A stretch of DNA of 64,000 bases, taken from the NCBI RefSeq assembly GCF_020567525.1, contig NZ_JAJCVI010000004.1, positions 434,001 to 498,000 on the forward strand, in the 5' to 3' direction. The translations under genes and the position numbers were made by a program. The notes beneath the pieces are model-generated. The model ran no database searches. It saw only the letters and a program-made list of their open reading frames with translations, and was not told the DNA's origin. The DNA is from Halorubellus salinus (GTDB lineage: Archaea; Halobacteriota; Halobacteria; Halobacteriales; Natrialbaceae). Of the stretch, positions 44,865-52,135 are shown in pieces. Position 1 is the stretch's first letter; every line of letters starts with the position of its first letter.

Positions 44865-47120
44865 CTACTCGCTCCCGAGGAGGCGTTCTTTGAGCGACCG
44901 GCGGCGTTTCTTCTCGGCGAGGAGCACCGAGCAGTCGACGTCGTCGACGACGTCCATGACGAGCGTGCCGCCGAGGAGGCGGTTGATGAGGCCGCGTTCG
45001 GTCGCGCCGACGAGGAGCATGGTGGCGTCCCTGGCGCGGCGTTCGATTGCTTCTTCGACGTCGCCGTCCTCGATCGTGAACTCGGCGTCCTTCAGGTCGT
45101 GGTCGACCGCCCAGTTCGCGAGGAACTCGCCGGCGTCGTCCCGGCTCTCGTCGTCGTCGCGCACGTACAGGAGTTCGACCGTCGAGTCGTACTCTTCGCG
45201 AAGGTCGCGTGCGACGGCCGCGGAGAGGTCGCTGTCGGGGCCGCCAGCGGTCGGCACGAGGAGGTGGTCGGGGTCGAACCCGCGGTCCTTGAGGACGAGG
45301 AAGTCACAGGGGACCTCGCTCGTCAGTTCGTCGACGCGCGATTCGGCGCGGCCGTGCGAGTGCGGCCCCCAGCCCATCACGCAGACGTCCGCGTTGTACG
45401 TGCGGGCGGCGTCGAACACCTCCTCGAACGCGCGATGGGAGATGATGGTGTGGGTCTCGACGTCCACGCCGAACGTCTCGGCGTCCTCGCGGGCGGCTTC
45501 GAGGAGGTCGTCGTTCGTGCCGTCGAGCGCGTCGACGTTGTCGCGAGCGTGCTCGAGCGTCGTCTGGTCGGGGACCGTCACGATGTGGGTCGCGATGACG
45601 GTGCCGTCGTTCTGTTTGGCGAGGGCGCTCGCGAGCGTGATGAGGTCCTTCTCGTGTTTCGGGTTCGCGAGCGGCACCATCACGCGGTAGTCGCCGCCGT
45701 CCGGAGCAACCGAGTCAGCGGCTGAGACCGCTGCCTTGGGCATGTCGTCCCGCCGACTGAGGATGTACTGACCGAGGATTCCCTGCTTGTCGGCACGAGT
45801 TCTGGCGTAGAAGAGGTACCAGCCCAGGCCGACGGCGATGAAGACGAGACTCAACTGGATTTCCTCGGGTTTCATCTGCGTGATGAGCCCGAACGAGAGT
45901 AGCGCGCCGAGGATCGGCGTCAGCGGGTAGAACGGGACCGTGAAGTCCGGGTCGTACTCTTCGGGGTCCGCCTCCCGCATCACGATGAGACCGAGGTTCA
46001 TCAGTCCGTACACGACGAGGTGGAGGACGCTCCCGGCTTTCGCGAGGACCTCCACGTTGCCGTACGCGATGAATGCGAGGATGAAGGCGCCCGTCACGAC
46101 GATGGAGCGGTACGGGGTCGCGAACTTCGGATGTATCTCGTTGAGTTTCGCGGTGATGAGTTTGTCTCGCCCCATCGCGAAGTTGATGCGCGAGGACGCG
46201 AGGATGCTCGCGTTCGCACTCGACGCGGTTGCGAGCAACCCGGCGAACACGATGAGGCCGCCGCCGAGCCACGCGAGGCCGAGGAGGTTCCCGAACGAGA
46301 TCTCGGCGACGTGCACGACCGGTGATGGGATGGTGGCGAGGGTCTTCCAGTTCTCGACGCTCATCAGGACGACCATGATGATCGCGTACATGATCGTCAC
46401 GATGACGACCGAGCCGACGATGGCCAGCGGGAGGTTCCGCCCGGGGTTCTTGATCTCTTCGGCGACAGTCGTGATCTTCGCGAACCCGAGGTAGGAGACG
46501 AAGATGAGCGCGGTCCCAGGGAGGATAGCGCCGTAACCGCCGGTCTCGGCGGGTGCGAACGGCCGGAGCGTCGAGAGGTCCGCGCTGAAGAACCCGATGA
46601 CGGTGACGGCCGTGAGGATGGCGACGAGCGTGATGACGATGATGTTCTGGAGTCGTCCGGTCTCCTTCGCGCCGACGTAGTTCACGGCGACGAAGACGGC
46701 GCCAGCGACGAGGGCGGCGATCTGGATGGAAGAGAGTGAGAACCCGAAGAGGTCCACGCCAGGAACGCCGACGATGTCGACGAGGAAATCGCCGAACCCG
46801 AGCATGTAGAACGCCGATGCGAACGCGAGCCCGATCCAGTTCCCCATGCCGGCGATAGAGCCGAACAGCGGGCCGAGCGCGTGGTTGACGTAGTAGTAGC
46901 TTCCGCCGGCCTTTGGCATCGCGGTGCCGAGTTCGGACGCCGACAGCGCGGTGAAAAGCGAGATGACGCCGCCGACGATGAACGAGATGGCGATGACGGG
47001 CCCGGCTTCACCCGCGGCCTGCCCGGGGAGGACGAAGATGCCGGCGCCGATCATGGTGCCGACGCCGATGGTGAGCGCGGCGAGCGGGCCGAGGTCCTTG
47101 GCGAGTTCCTCGTCGCTCAT
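44865..47120 (-). CDS. APC-superfamily amino-acid permease with C-terminal UspA pair
   Basis: 751 residues. The first 430 form a 12-helix APC transporter (LTIGVGTMIGAGIFVLPGQA, then AFTALSASELGTAMPKAGGS-like helix 1-2 region, and ATASSANASILASSRINFAM). Two UspA-like domains follow at about 470-610 and 615-740, ending in a GATERGLINRLLGGTLVMDV loop. Fusions of cationic amino-acid permeases to Usp domains are common in haloarchaea and may couple transport to nucleotide status. The start overlaps the stop of an upstream usp gene by four bases (ATGA), so they are co-translated. Confidence 0.9.
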   Translation of the reverse strand: MSDEELAKDLGPLAALTIGVGTMIGAGIFVLPGQAAGEAGPVIAISFIVGGVISLFTALSASELGTAMPKAGGSYYYVNHALGPLFGSIAGMGNWIGLAFASAFYMLGFGDFLVDIVGVPGVDLFGFSLSSIQIAALVAGAVFVAVNYVGAKETGRLQNIIVITLVAILTAVTVIGFFSADLSTLRPFAPAETGGYGAILPGTALIFVSYLGFAKITTVAEEIKNPGRNLPLAIVGSVVIVTIMYAIIMVVLMSVENWKTLATIPSPVVHVAEISFGNLLGLAWLGGGLIVFAGLLATASSANASILASSRINFAMGRDKLITAKLNEIHPKFATPYRSIVVTGAFILAFIAYGNVEVLAKAGSVLHLVVYGLMNLGLIVMREADPEEYDPDFTVPFYPLTPILGALLSFGLITQMKPEEIQLSLVFIAVGLGWYLFYARTRADKQGILGQYILSRRDDMPKAAVSAADSVAPDGGDYRVMVPLANPKHEKDLITLASALAKQNDGTVIATHIVTVPDQTTLEHARDNVDALDGTNDDLLEAAREDAETFGVDVETHTIISHRAFEEVFDAARTYNADVCVMGWGPHSHGRAESRVDELTSEVPCDFLVLKDRGFDPDHLLVPTAGGPDSDLSAAVARDLREEYDSTVELLYVRDDDESRDDAGEFLANWAVDHDLKDAEFTIEDGDVEEAIERRARDATMLLVGATERGLINRLLGGTLVMDVVDDVDCSVLLAEKKRRRSLKERLLGSE

Positions 47121-47575
47121 GATTCGGCCTCGTCAGTCGACGCTGTGCCGCGTGATCTGTCTGGGAGGACGACCACGGGGCGGTCGTTCTCGGTGACGAG
47201 GTCGCGGGCCGTGTCGCCGGTGAGGAACTGGAGCCACCGCGACCCCTCTCGAGGCGTGAACGCGACCGCGGACGCGTCGATGTCGGCGGCCGCCTCGAAG
47301 ACGGTGTCGGCGACGTCCGTCCCGTAGTCGATGCGGGTCTCGACGCTGACGTCGGCGGTCCGGCAGTGCGCTTCGACGTGGTCGAATATCTCTCGGGCGC
47401 GGTCCTCGCGTTGCTCCACGCCAGCCTTGTCGACCCCCCCACCGGCCTTCTCGATGACGTGACAGACGACGATTGTCGCCCCAGCGTCCAGCCGTGGGAG
47501 GAGCGCTCGCAGCGTCGCCTCCGCGTCCGCCTCGCTCGCCACCGGCACGAGCGGGTACGCGAGCAGGTCCGTCAT
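47117..47575 (-). CDS. Universal stress protein, operon partner of the permease
   Basis: 152 residues. MTDLLAYPLVPVASEADAEA start and C-terminal EGSRWLQFLTGDTARDLVTE, PVVVLP. It has a Usp-like fold but the GxxG-9x-G nucleotide loop is altered (TPREGSRWLQFLTGDTA), so ATP binding is doubtful. Its stop overlaps the permease start and its own start overlaps the stop of a 40-codon ORF (47572-47694). Confidence 0.85.
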   Translation of the reverse strand: MTDLLAYPLVPVASEADAEATLRALLPRLDAGATIVVCHVIEKAGGGVDKAGVEQREDRAREIFDHVEAHCRTADVSVETRIDYGTDVADTVFEAAADIDASAVAFTPREGSRWLQFLTGDTARDLVTENDRPVVVLPDRSRGTASTDEAES

Positions 47576-47694
47576 CCACCACCACCTCCGTCTGGCGTCG
47601 ACGTGGCGACCGTCGGTTCGCCGTCGCGACGACCGCGGCGAGAGACGGTCGCGGCGCGCTCCCGACAGCGGCCGCTTCCAGTGAATCGTGACAT
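47572..47694 (-). CDS. Possible 40-residue leader peptide upstream of the usp/permease operon
   Basis: ATG 47694 opens MSRFTGSGRCRERAATVSRR, continuing GRRDGEPTVATSTPDGGGGG, and stops at 47572-47574. Its TGA overlaps the next ATG (ATGA). An AAGTATTA box at 47721-47728 lies about 27-34 nt upstream, the best promoter for this operon, so the transcript would begin at or near this ATG. The peptide is basic, unlike most haloarchaeal proteins, which argues for a regulatory leader rather than an enzyme, or for chance. Confidence 0.45.
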   Translation of the reverse strand: MSRFTGSGRCRERAATVSRRGRRDGEPTVATSTPDGGGGG

Positions 47695-47720
47695 ACGCCT
47701 GCTTGCGCGCCCCCGCTACG

Positions 47721-47728
47721 TAATACTT
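47721..47728 (-). promoter_or_regulatory. TATA-like box of the usp/permease operon
   Basis: AAGTATTA on the minus strand, about 27-34 nt before ATG 47694 and nearly 150 nt before the usp ATG, so the transcript includes the 40-codon ORF. Confidence 0.5.
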
Positions 47729-47754
47729 GGCTCTCGACACCGTGCCTGCCCGGA

Positions 47755-47828
47755 GTTCTGCGTTCCCGACGGTGCGCCTTCCGGAAGTTCCGCGGTCCCG
47801 GCGGTGCGCCTTCCGGAAGTTCCGCGTC
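47755..47828. repeat. 32-bp tandem repeat, about 2.3 copies
   Basis: Units 47755-47786 and 47787-47818 share GTTC(T/C)GCG, TCCCG, CGGTGCGCCTTCCGGAA with three or four differences; a third begins GTTCCGCGTCCT. Each unit ends in the small palindrome TTCCGGAA. It lies upstream of the usp/permease promoter on that strand and downstream of the convergent-strand gene start, so could carry regulatory sites. Confidence 0.7.
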
Positions 47829-47895
47829 CTCCCGTTGTTCGCGTCGACGATGACCGCGAGTCGACGCCAGAGATCGGGACGATTCGGCGAGAAAT

Positions 47896-48591
47896 TCACC
47901 GGACGCGGACGTCACCGATCCGGTCGGGCGTGGTCGGCTCGACGGCCGTCCACTCCCGGGGCGTCCCGGTGATGCCTCGACATCGAAGTTCGCGGCTCTC
48001 CCCTCGTCGTCGGACGTCCACTCGCCCCCCGAACAGGTGCGCGAGCTGGGCGAGGTCGGCCTCGTCAGTCGTGTTCGTGTACGTCGGATAGACGCCGAGG
48101 GCGTCGGGTGCGTCGGCGAGCACGAGCAACTGGTGGGTGAACCGCGCGACCGTCTGGACGTCCCCGCCGAGGACGAGTCGCGACAGCGAATCGAACACGA
48201 CGTGCCGCGTCGACACCCCGCGGTCGAACAGCGTCGACAGGCACTCGTGGACCGCTTGACTCGTGCCCGTGAGATCCATCGGGGACCGCATCCGCCAGTG
48301 CAGTGGCCGCGGGTTCGCGCGTACCGCGTCGCCCTGTGGTCGCGCGTCCACGACCGCCACGTCGTCGCGAGCGACGCCCGAGACGCGCCGCTCGATGCGG
48401 TCGACGAGCGTCCGCGGTTCGAGGTCCGTCGTCACCGCGACCACGCCGTCACCGTCGCCCGCGGCCCGGTCTAGCAGTCCCGTCGGGACGCCCCGGAGCA
48501 CGTCCTTCGACGGTCCCGCGACGAGGACGCTCCCGGTGTCGCCGAGACTCCCATCCGCGATGGCGCTCGCTACGTCGTTACCCTCTGACAT
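47896..48591 (-). CDS. RecA-like (KaiC-related, DUF7504-type) protein lacking a clear P-loop
   Basis: 231 residues from ATG 48591 (MSEGNDVASAIADGSLGDTG). The strand VLVAGPSKDVLRGVPTGLLD occupies the place of Walker A but lacks GxxxxGK[ST], and HVVFDSLSRLVLGGDVQTVA resembles Walker B. This matches haloarchaeal KaiC-like pseudo-ATPases sometimes called DUF7504 and linked to signalling. C-terminal GRVDVRRRGESRELRCRGIT is a beta region. No operon partner. The second RecA-like gene in the window, with an intact P-loop, is at 13467. Confidence 0.65.
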   Translation of the reverse strand: MSEGNDVASAIADGSLGDTGSVLVAGPSKDVLRGVPTGLLDRAAGDGDGVVAVTTDLEPRTLVDRIERRVSGVARDDVAVVDARPQGDAVRANPRPLHWRMRSPMDLTGTSQAVHECLSTLFDRGVSTRHVVFDSLSRLVLGGDVQTVARFTHQLLVLADAPDALGVYPTYTNTTDEADLAQLAHLFGGRVDVRRRGESRELRCRGITGTPREWTAVEPTTPDRIGDVRVR

Positions 48592-48817
48592 GGTATCCCA
48601 CCACGCTGCATTCGACAGAAAGAGGACACTCAACGGCTTAACGCTGACGGCAGCCCGTTCCTCGACGTGACGTGGAATCGGCGACGACGGTCGGAACTCC
48701 AGGCGGACTCCCGACCGATTCCGAACGGACTCCCGACGGAGTTCGGACGGAGTTCGCACGATCGATACTACCGCACTCGCCAGTGACGCTCCTGGAGGCA
48801 CGACCCTCCACCCCACC
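48592..48817. repeat. Intergenic region with short direct and inverted repeats
   Basis: Between divergent genes. Contains two copies of CGGACTCCCGAC about 22 nt apart (near 48703 and 48725) and a CCGAAC...GTTCGG inverted pair. Possible operator region; low confidence. Confidence 0.35.
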
Positions 48818-49309
48818 ATGACACACTCAACCAGACGCCGCGTGCTCGCGATTGCTGCCGCAACCGCCGCGACCGGCGCCGTCTCCACGGTCACGGCGAC
48901 CCCCGGCAAGGGCGACGAACGCGGGAACGCCCGGTCGTTCGGCGCCGTGTACGCCAACGACGTCCTCTGGCGCACGAACGTCGTCGAGGTACTCGACAGC
49001 GAACCATCCCGCAGCGACGCGATCTACTTCCTGCACGACGGTACCCAGCCGATTGTCGGTAACTCGAGCGCGGACGACGCGCAGCTATCCCTGTTCGTCT
49101 CCGAATCAGCGCCCGGCGGCCGGGACTGGAACGGCGGCCAGTGGGTGCACTACAGCGCGGAGATAACCGACCTCGACGCGTTCAACGCCGACGCCCCCCT
49201 CACCCGCGACACCGACGTCCTCGACACCGACTACATCGACGTCACCAAAGGCCGCCCCAGCTTCGGCCCACCGAACTACTTCATCTGCCCACTCAACGGC
49301 AACGCCTGA
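48818..49309 (+). CDS. Tat-exported protein of unknown function
   Basis: 163 residues. The N-terminus THSTRRRVLAIAAATAATGA is a Tat signal with the usual hydrophobic stretch and a likely cleavage near TVTATPG. The mature part is a soluble beta-rich protein (FGAVYANDVLWRTNVVEVLD, QPIVGNSSADDAQLSLFVSE). No lipobox Cys. No family recognised. The 3' end abuts an orphan copy of the tRNA-flanking element. Confidence 0.65.
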   Translation: MTHSTRRRVLAIAAATAATGAVSTVTATPGKGDERGNARSFGAVYANDVLWRTNVVEVLDSEPSRSDAIYFLHDGTQPIVGNSSADDAQLSLFVSESAPGGRDWNGGQWVHYSAEITDLDAFNADAPLTRDTDVLDTDYIDVTKGRPSFGPPNYFICPLNGNA

Positions 49310-49340
49310 CGCGAACACGCACCTGAACGCGACCACGACG

Positions 49341-49413
49341 ACGGGACCACGGCCGCACCCGCCTGCTGCTCCTTGGTCCTATTTTCGCGACGCACGCACT
49401 CGTCGCTACGCTT
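49341..49413. repeat. Orphan copy of the tRNA-flanking palindromic element
   Basis: Bases from CGGGACCACGGCCGC near 49342 to CGTCGCTACGCT match the tRNA-Pro element at 51907-51974. The right-hand 45 bp (GCTCCTTGGTCCTATTTTCG then CGACGCACGCACTCGTCGCT) differ from 51931-51975 at only about four positions. No tRNA lies next to it. Stem-loop B has lost its right arm. It forms a direct repeat with the tRNA-Pro copy, bracketing the pilin genes. Confidence 0.65.
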
Positions 49414-49603
49414 TCGCTCCCATCGACCCTCTCTCGGAGTCGGCCACGGGCTTGGTCGAGTTCCTTCGCGAGCTCGTACGCACTCGCCTCGGGATGGTCG
49501 TCGACGTAGTTCTGGTACGTGCGGTAGTCCTCGACCAACTCCTCTGCGGACGGGTTCGGCCGGTCGTAGGTTCCGATTACGCGATCCTCGGTGGGGACTG
49601 CAT
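49414..49603 (-). pseudogene. Truncated HTH-like gene fragment ending in the orphan element
   Basis: The minus-strand frame reads VPTEDRVIGTYDRPNPSAEE, LVEDYRTYQNYVDDHPEASA, YELAKELDQARGRLRERVDG, then runs into element sequence. The YELAKELDQARGRLR segment is a helix-turn-helix-like unit, and I have the impression this N-terminus occurs on longer haloarchaeal proteins. The only ATG near the front (49603) is one base out of frame, and no other in-frame ATG fits the TTATAC box at about 49636. Both a start-proximal frameshift and a 3' truncation therefore seem likely. Confidence 0.5.
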
Positions 49604-50023
49604 TCAGCGGCGGAATCGGCGGTAAGGGGTATAAGCGCACGGTGTATTCAATTGAGCGAGGGAGGCATCCCTCGACCCACACCGTGGCTGCGCGCCCGGC
49701 GCGCACTCCACGTTCTCCGGCTGCCGACTCCAAGAAGTATATAAATGTTATCCTACGGGTTTAGAACGACAGATTCGTATCAGAATTATATTGTATATGT
49801 TGGTGTCCCAACATCGATTAATTAAACCGCAAAACTTGACCGGTTTTGAACGGTCTTCAAGCCGACGTTGAACGCGAGAAATCCGACCTATACCAAATTC
49901 CAGACACACTTGACAGAGGTGGTTTGGAACCGATGGCCGACGGGATTAAGTAAGTCGCTTCTAATCTCATTGGTAACATCGGCACGGTGGGTGAACCGTC
50001 AGCCGGTGTGGGAAAATACAACA
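49604..50023. other. AT-rich intergenic region before the pilin genes
   Basis: About 420 bases, much less GC-rich than the flanks, with AAGTATATAAATG near 49735-49747, AGAATTATATTGTATATG around 49780-49797, and the inverted repeats TGTTGG-TGT-CCAACA (about 49798) and GACCG-GTTTTGAA-CGGTC (about 49838-49855). Several boxes could serve as promoters, but none is at leaderless distance from the pilin ATG at 50024, so a 5' leader is expected. No reading frame of merit. Confidence 0.55.
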
Positions 50024-50428
50024 ATGCAACTGAAGAACCTCTTCGCGGACGAGGACGCCGTGTCGCCGGTCATCGGGGTCATCCTGATGGTCGCGATCAC
50101 AGTCATCCTCGCAGCCGTGATCGGCGCGTTCGTACTCGGCATCGGTGGCAGTCAGGACCAGGCCCCGCAGGCCTCCTTCCAATGGAGCAGCAGTGGCACT
50201 GCCGTTGTCCATTCAGGAGGTGATGCGCTGGACTCCACCAACCTTGGTCAATCCACCGCGTCAGATGGGTGTGACAATCCCGGCAGTGCTCCTGGTGTAG
50301 TCTCGGACACCAACATTCAGGCTGGCGAAAACGTGCTTAACGACGTCGGAGGATGTGGCTCAGCTACGATCGTCTGGAGTTCTCCGAGCTCCGATAGCAC
50401 GAACATCATCGGCGAGCTCAATCGCTAA
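50024..50428 (+). CDS. Type IV pilin (PilA-like), first of three
   Basis: 134 residues. Short basic leader [20 protein letters not shown] precedes the hydrophobic H-domain ([20 protein letters not shown]), with a prepilin peptidase site just before the hydrophobic run, as in haloarchaeal PilA/DUF1628 proteins. The rest is a Ser/Gly/Asp-rich surface domain with two Cys. In Haloferax the PilA pilins carry identical H-domains and mediate adhesion. The first 44 residues are identical to those of the next gene. 3 nt separate the two genes. Confidence 0.88.
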   Translation: MQLKNLFADEDAVSPVIGVILMVAITVILAAVIGAFVLGIGGSQDQAPQASFQWSSSGTAVVHSGGDALDSTNLGQSTASDGCDNPGSAPGVVSDTNIQAGENVLNDVGGCGSATIVWSSPSSDSTNIIGELNR

Positions 50429-50431
50429 ATA

Positions 50432-50863
50432 ATGCAACTAAAGAATCTCTTCGCGGACGAGGACGCAGTGTCGCCGGTTATCGGGGTTATCCTAATGGTC
50501 GCGATTACGGTTATCCTTGCAGCCGTGATCGGCGCGTTCGTACTCGGAATTGGCGGGAGCCAGACGCAGACGCCTCAGGCCAGCTGGGAGTGGAGTTCCG
50601 GTAGTGCATCCGGTACATTGGCCTGTGACGTCAGCGTAGATGGTAGTAGCAGTGGCTCCACGTTTCATGTAACCCATCAGGGTGGCGATGAACTTGAGAG
50701 TGATAACCTTGCGATCGGTGGCACCGACTGTACTGACGGGAATACAGTAAACGCTGGAACCCCTCTGCAAGTCAGTGATGTCCAAAGCGACACGACGGTT
50801 TCGCTGGTTTGGAAGAGCCCCTCTAGCAGCGATACCAGCATCCTGTCGAGCTACGACGCCTAA
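50432..50863 (+). CDS. Type IV pilin (PilA-like), second of three
   Basis: 143 residues. Residues 1-44 are identical to the preceding pilin, while the mature domain (GSASGTLACDVSVDGSSSGS, HQGGDELESDNLAI) differs. Codons are clearly more AT-rich than in the neighbouring gene. Probably co-transcribed with it; both would be exported, cut by PibD and assembled into adhesion pili. Confidence 0.88.
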   Translation: MQLKNLFADEDAVSPVIGVILMVAITVILAAVIGAFVLGIGGSQTQTPQASWEWSSGSASGTLACDVSVDGSSSGSTFHVTHQGGDELESDNLAIGGTDCTDGNTVNAGTPLQVSDVQSDTTVSLVWKSPSSSDTSILSSYDA

Positions 50864-50885
50864 ACGGATACACTGTCTTTCTTGG

Positions 50886-50899
50886 TTTCTTTTTATAAA
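50886..50899 (+). promoter_or_regulatory. TATA box for the third pilin gene
   Basis: TTTTTATAAACC about 35-45 nt before the ATG at 50933, giving a short leader of roughly 10 nt. It is a near-ideal archaeal TATA box and suggests independent expression. Confidence 0.55.
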
Positions 50900-50932
50900 C
50901 CGTAGAGCGCCGAAGCGCAAAATAAATACAAA

Positions 50933-51397
50933 ATGAAGCTAAGCAGGCTACTCATTGAGGATGATGCTGTGTCGTCGACCATCGGGGTGGTATTGACGGT
51001 CGCGGTGACGGTCATCCTCGCAGCGGCTGTGGGGACGTTCGCGCTCGGCCTGGCGGAAGAGTCGACGAAGCAGACGCCGTCAGCGTCGATCGAAGTGGAA
51101 TGGGACACGGTCGGGGGAGACGACGTGGTCGATATCACCATCCTCGGTGGCGATAGCGTGAAGTCGCGGTTCGTCAATGTCGTCCACCAGGACGGCACCG
51201 AACTGTGGAGCGACGGCACGACGAACGGCGTCTCGATTTACGACAACAAGAAATGGGGTGGCGACGAGATACAGTCCGGAGACACCCTCGGACTACAGGA
51301 AGACTCCAGCAATGTCTTCCAATCCGACGACACCGTGAAGGTCATCTGGAACAACGGGCAGAAGTCGCAGGTCCTGGGGTCGGGCACGCTGAATTGA
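50933..51397 (+). CDS. Type IV pilin-like protein, third of three
   Basis: 154 residues. KLSRLLIEDDAVSSTIGVVL with VTVILAAAVGTFALGL: the same pilin architecture but only about half identical to the first two in the H-domain. The mature domain (SIEVEWDTVGGDDVVDITIL, then SVKSRFVNVVHQDGTEL) has the beta pattern of DUF1628 pilins. It has its own TATA box. It may be a minor pilin of the same filament, or belong to a different one. Confidence 0.85.
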   Translation: MKLSRLLIEDDAVSSTIGVVLTVAVTVILAAAVGTFALGLAEESTKQTPSASIEVEWDTVGGDDVVDITILGGDSVKSRFVNVVHQDGTELWSDGTTNGVSIYDNKKWGGDEIQSGDTLGLQEDSSNVFQSDDTVKVIWNNGQKSQVLGSGTLN

Positions 51398-51500
51398 CGC
51401 TTTTCTCGCACTCATAACCGACAATCCCTGGCGTGGGGAGCGACTCTCGGCTCGGTGAGAGGTTTTTACGTTGGTTTCTGGTCGCTAAAGCCGTAGCATC

Positions 51501-51893
51501 ATGACTACTGGCGGCTTCGACTCCGAGGACGCTCCTGGCTTCGCGGCCATCGTCCTCGGGGCCATCGGCCTGACCGAGATCGGCACCATCAGTATCTACG
51601 GGTTCAGTCTCAGCGACACCGCGTTCTCGCTGGGGAGTACCGCCGTGACGTGGGCGGCACTCCTCGTCGTCGCTGGCGCCGTCTGGATCTCCATCACGAA
51701 CGAGGTCGCCATCGGCGACTGGATCGGGATGGTCTCGGACGGTGACGACCCGCAGAACCAGAACAAGAACCTGGAGACGGCGCCGGCGTCGCCGCCTACG
51801 CCGGCTAACCAACTCCCTTCGCACCCCTACCCATGTCCATCAACCCGTTCTCGGCCGCTTCGGGTGGGTATACCCTCCGGTGATGGAGAGTGA
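51501..51893 (+). CDS. Small membrane protein of unknown function
   Basis: 130 residues. Two membrane helices, FAAIVLGAIGLTEIGTISI and STAVTWAALLVVAGAVWISI, then a hydrophilic Pro/Asn-rich tail. GGTTTTTACG lies about 35 nt upstream. The tail ends close to the tRNA-Pro element, and its last codons have poor coding bias, so the C-terminus may be altered. Neighbourhood suggests, but does not show, a pilus link. Confidence 0.55.
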   Translation: MTTGGFDSEDAPGFAAIVLGAIGLTEIGTISIYGFSLSDTAFSLGSTAVTWAALLVVAGAVWISITNEVAIGDWIGMVSDGDDPQNQNKNLETAPASPPTPANQLPSHPYPCPSTRSRPLRVGIPSGDGE

Positions 51894-51902
51894 CGGTATG
51901 AG

Positions 51903-51998
51903 AAGTGGGACCACGGTCGCTTGCGACGCTCGCTCCCTGGTCCCATTGTCGCGACGCGCGCACTCGTCGCTACGCTCCTCGTTTGGCGTCGCGAAAAG
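51903..51998. repeat. tRNA-flanking palindromic element, tRNA-Pro copy
   Basis: AAGTGGGACC at 51903-51912 copies 51996-52005 at the 3' end of tRNA-Pro. Stem-loop A has arms TGGGACCA (51906-51913) and TGGTCCCA (51938-51945) with an inner GTCGC/GCGAC pair. Stem-loop B has arms TCGCGACGC (51949-51957) and GCGTCGCGA (51986-51994) around CTCGTCGCTACGCTCCTCG. The arms of A again come from the tRNA 3' end. Confidence 0.7.
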
Positions 51999-52069
51999 TG
52001 GGACCGCCGAGAGTCGAACTCGGGTCCTACGGACCCCATCCGCAGAGGATACCACTACCCCACGGTCCC
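51999..52069 (-). tRNA. tRNA-Pro (GGG)
   Basis: 71 nt on the minus strand. Acceptor GGGACCG pairs CGGTCCC, discriminator A. The anticodon arm TGCGG-ATGGGGT-CCGTA gives anticodon GGG, and the T-arm has GAGTTCGACTC. TTTT follows the 3' end in tRNA sense, then the palindromic element. Confidence 0.95.
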
Positions 52070-52135
52070 TGTACTCTGACGATTGGTCGGTTCGTGTTTA
52101 AGGGTGTCGTTTCGGGTGCGCCGGCTCGTGGTTTG

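Noticed and set aside
49341-52069. Integrated provirus or plasmid at tRNA-Pro
   Set aside because: No integrase, replication or structural phage genes between the direct repeats; only pilins and a small membrane protein.
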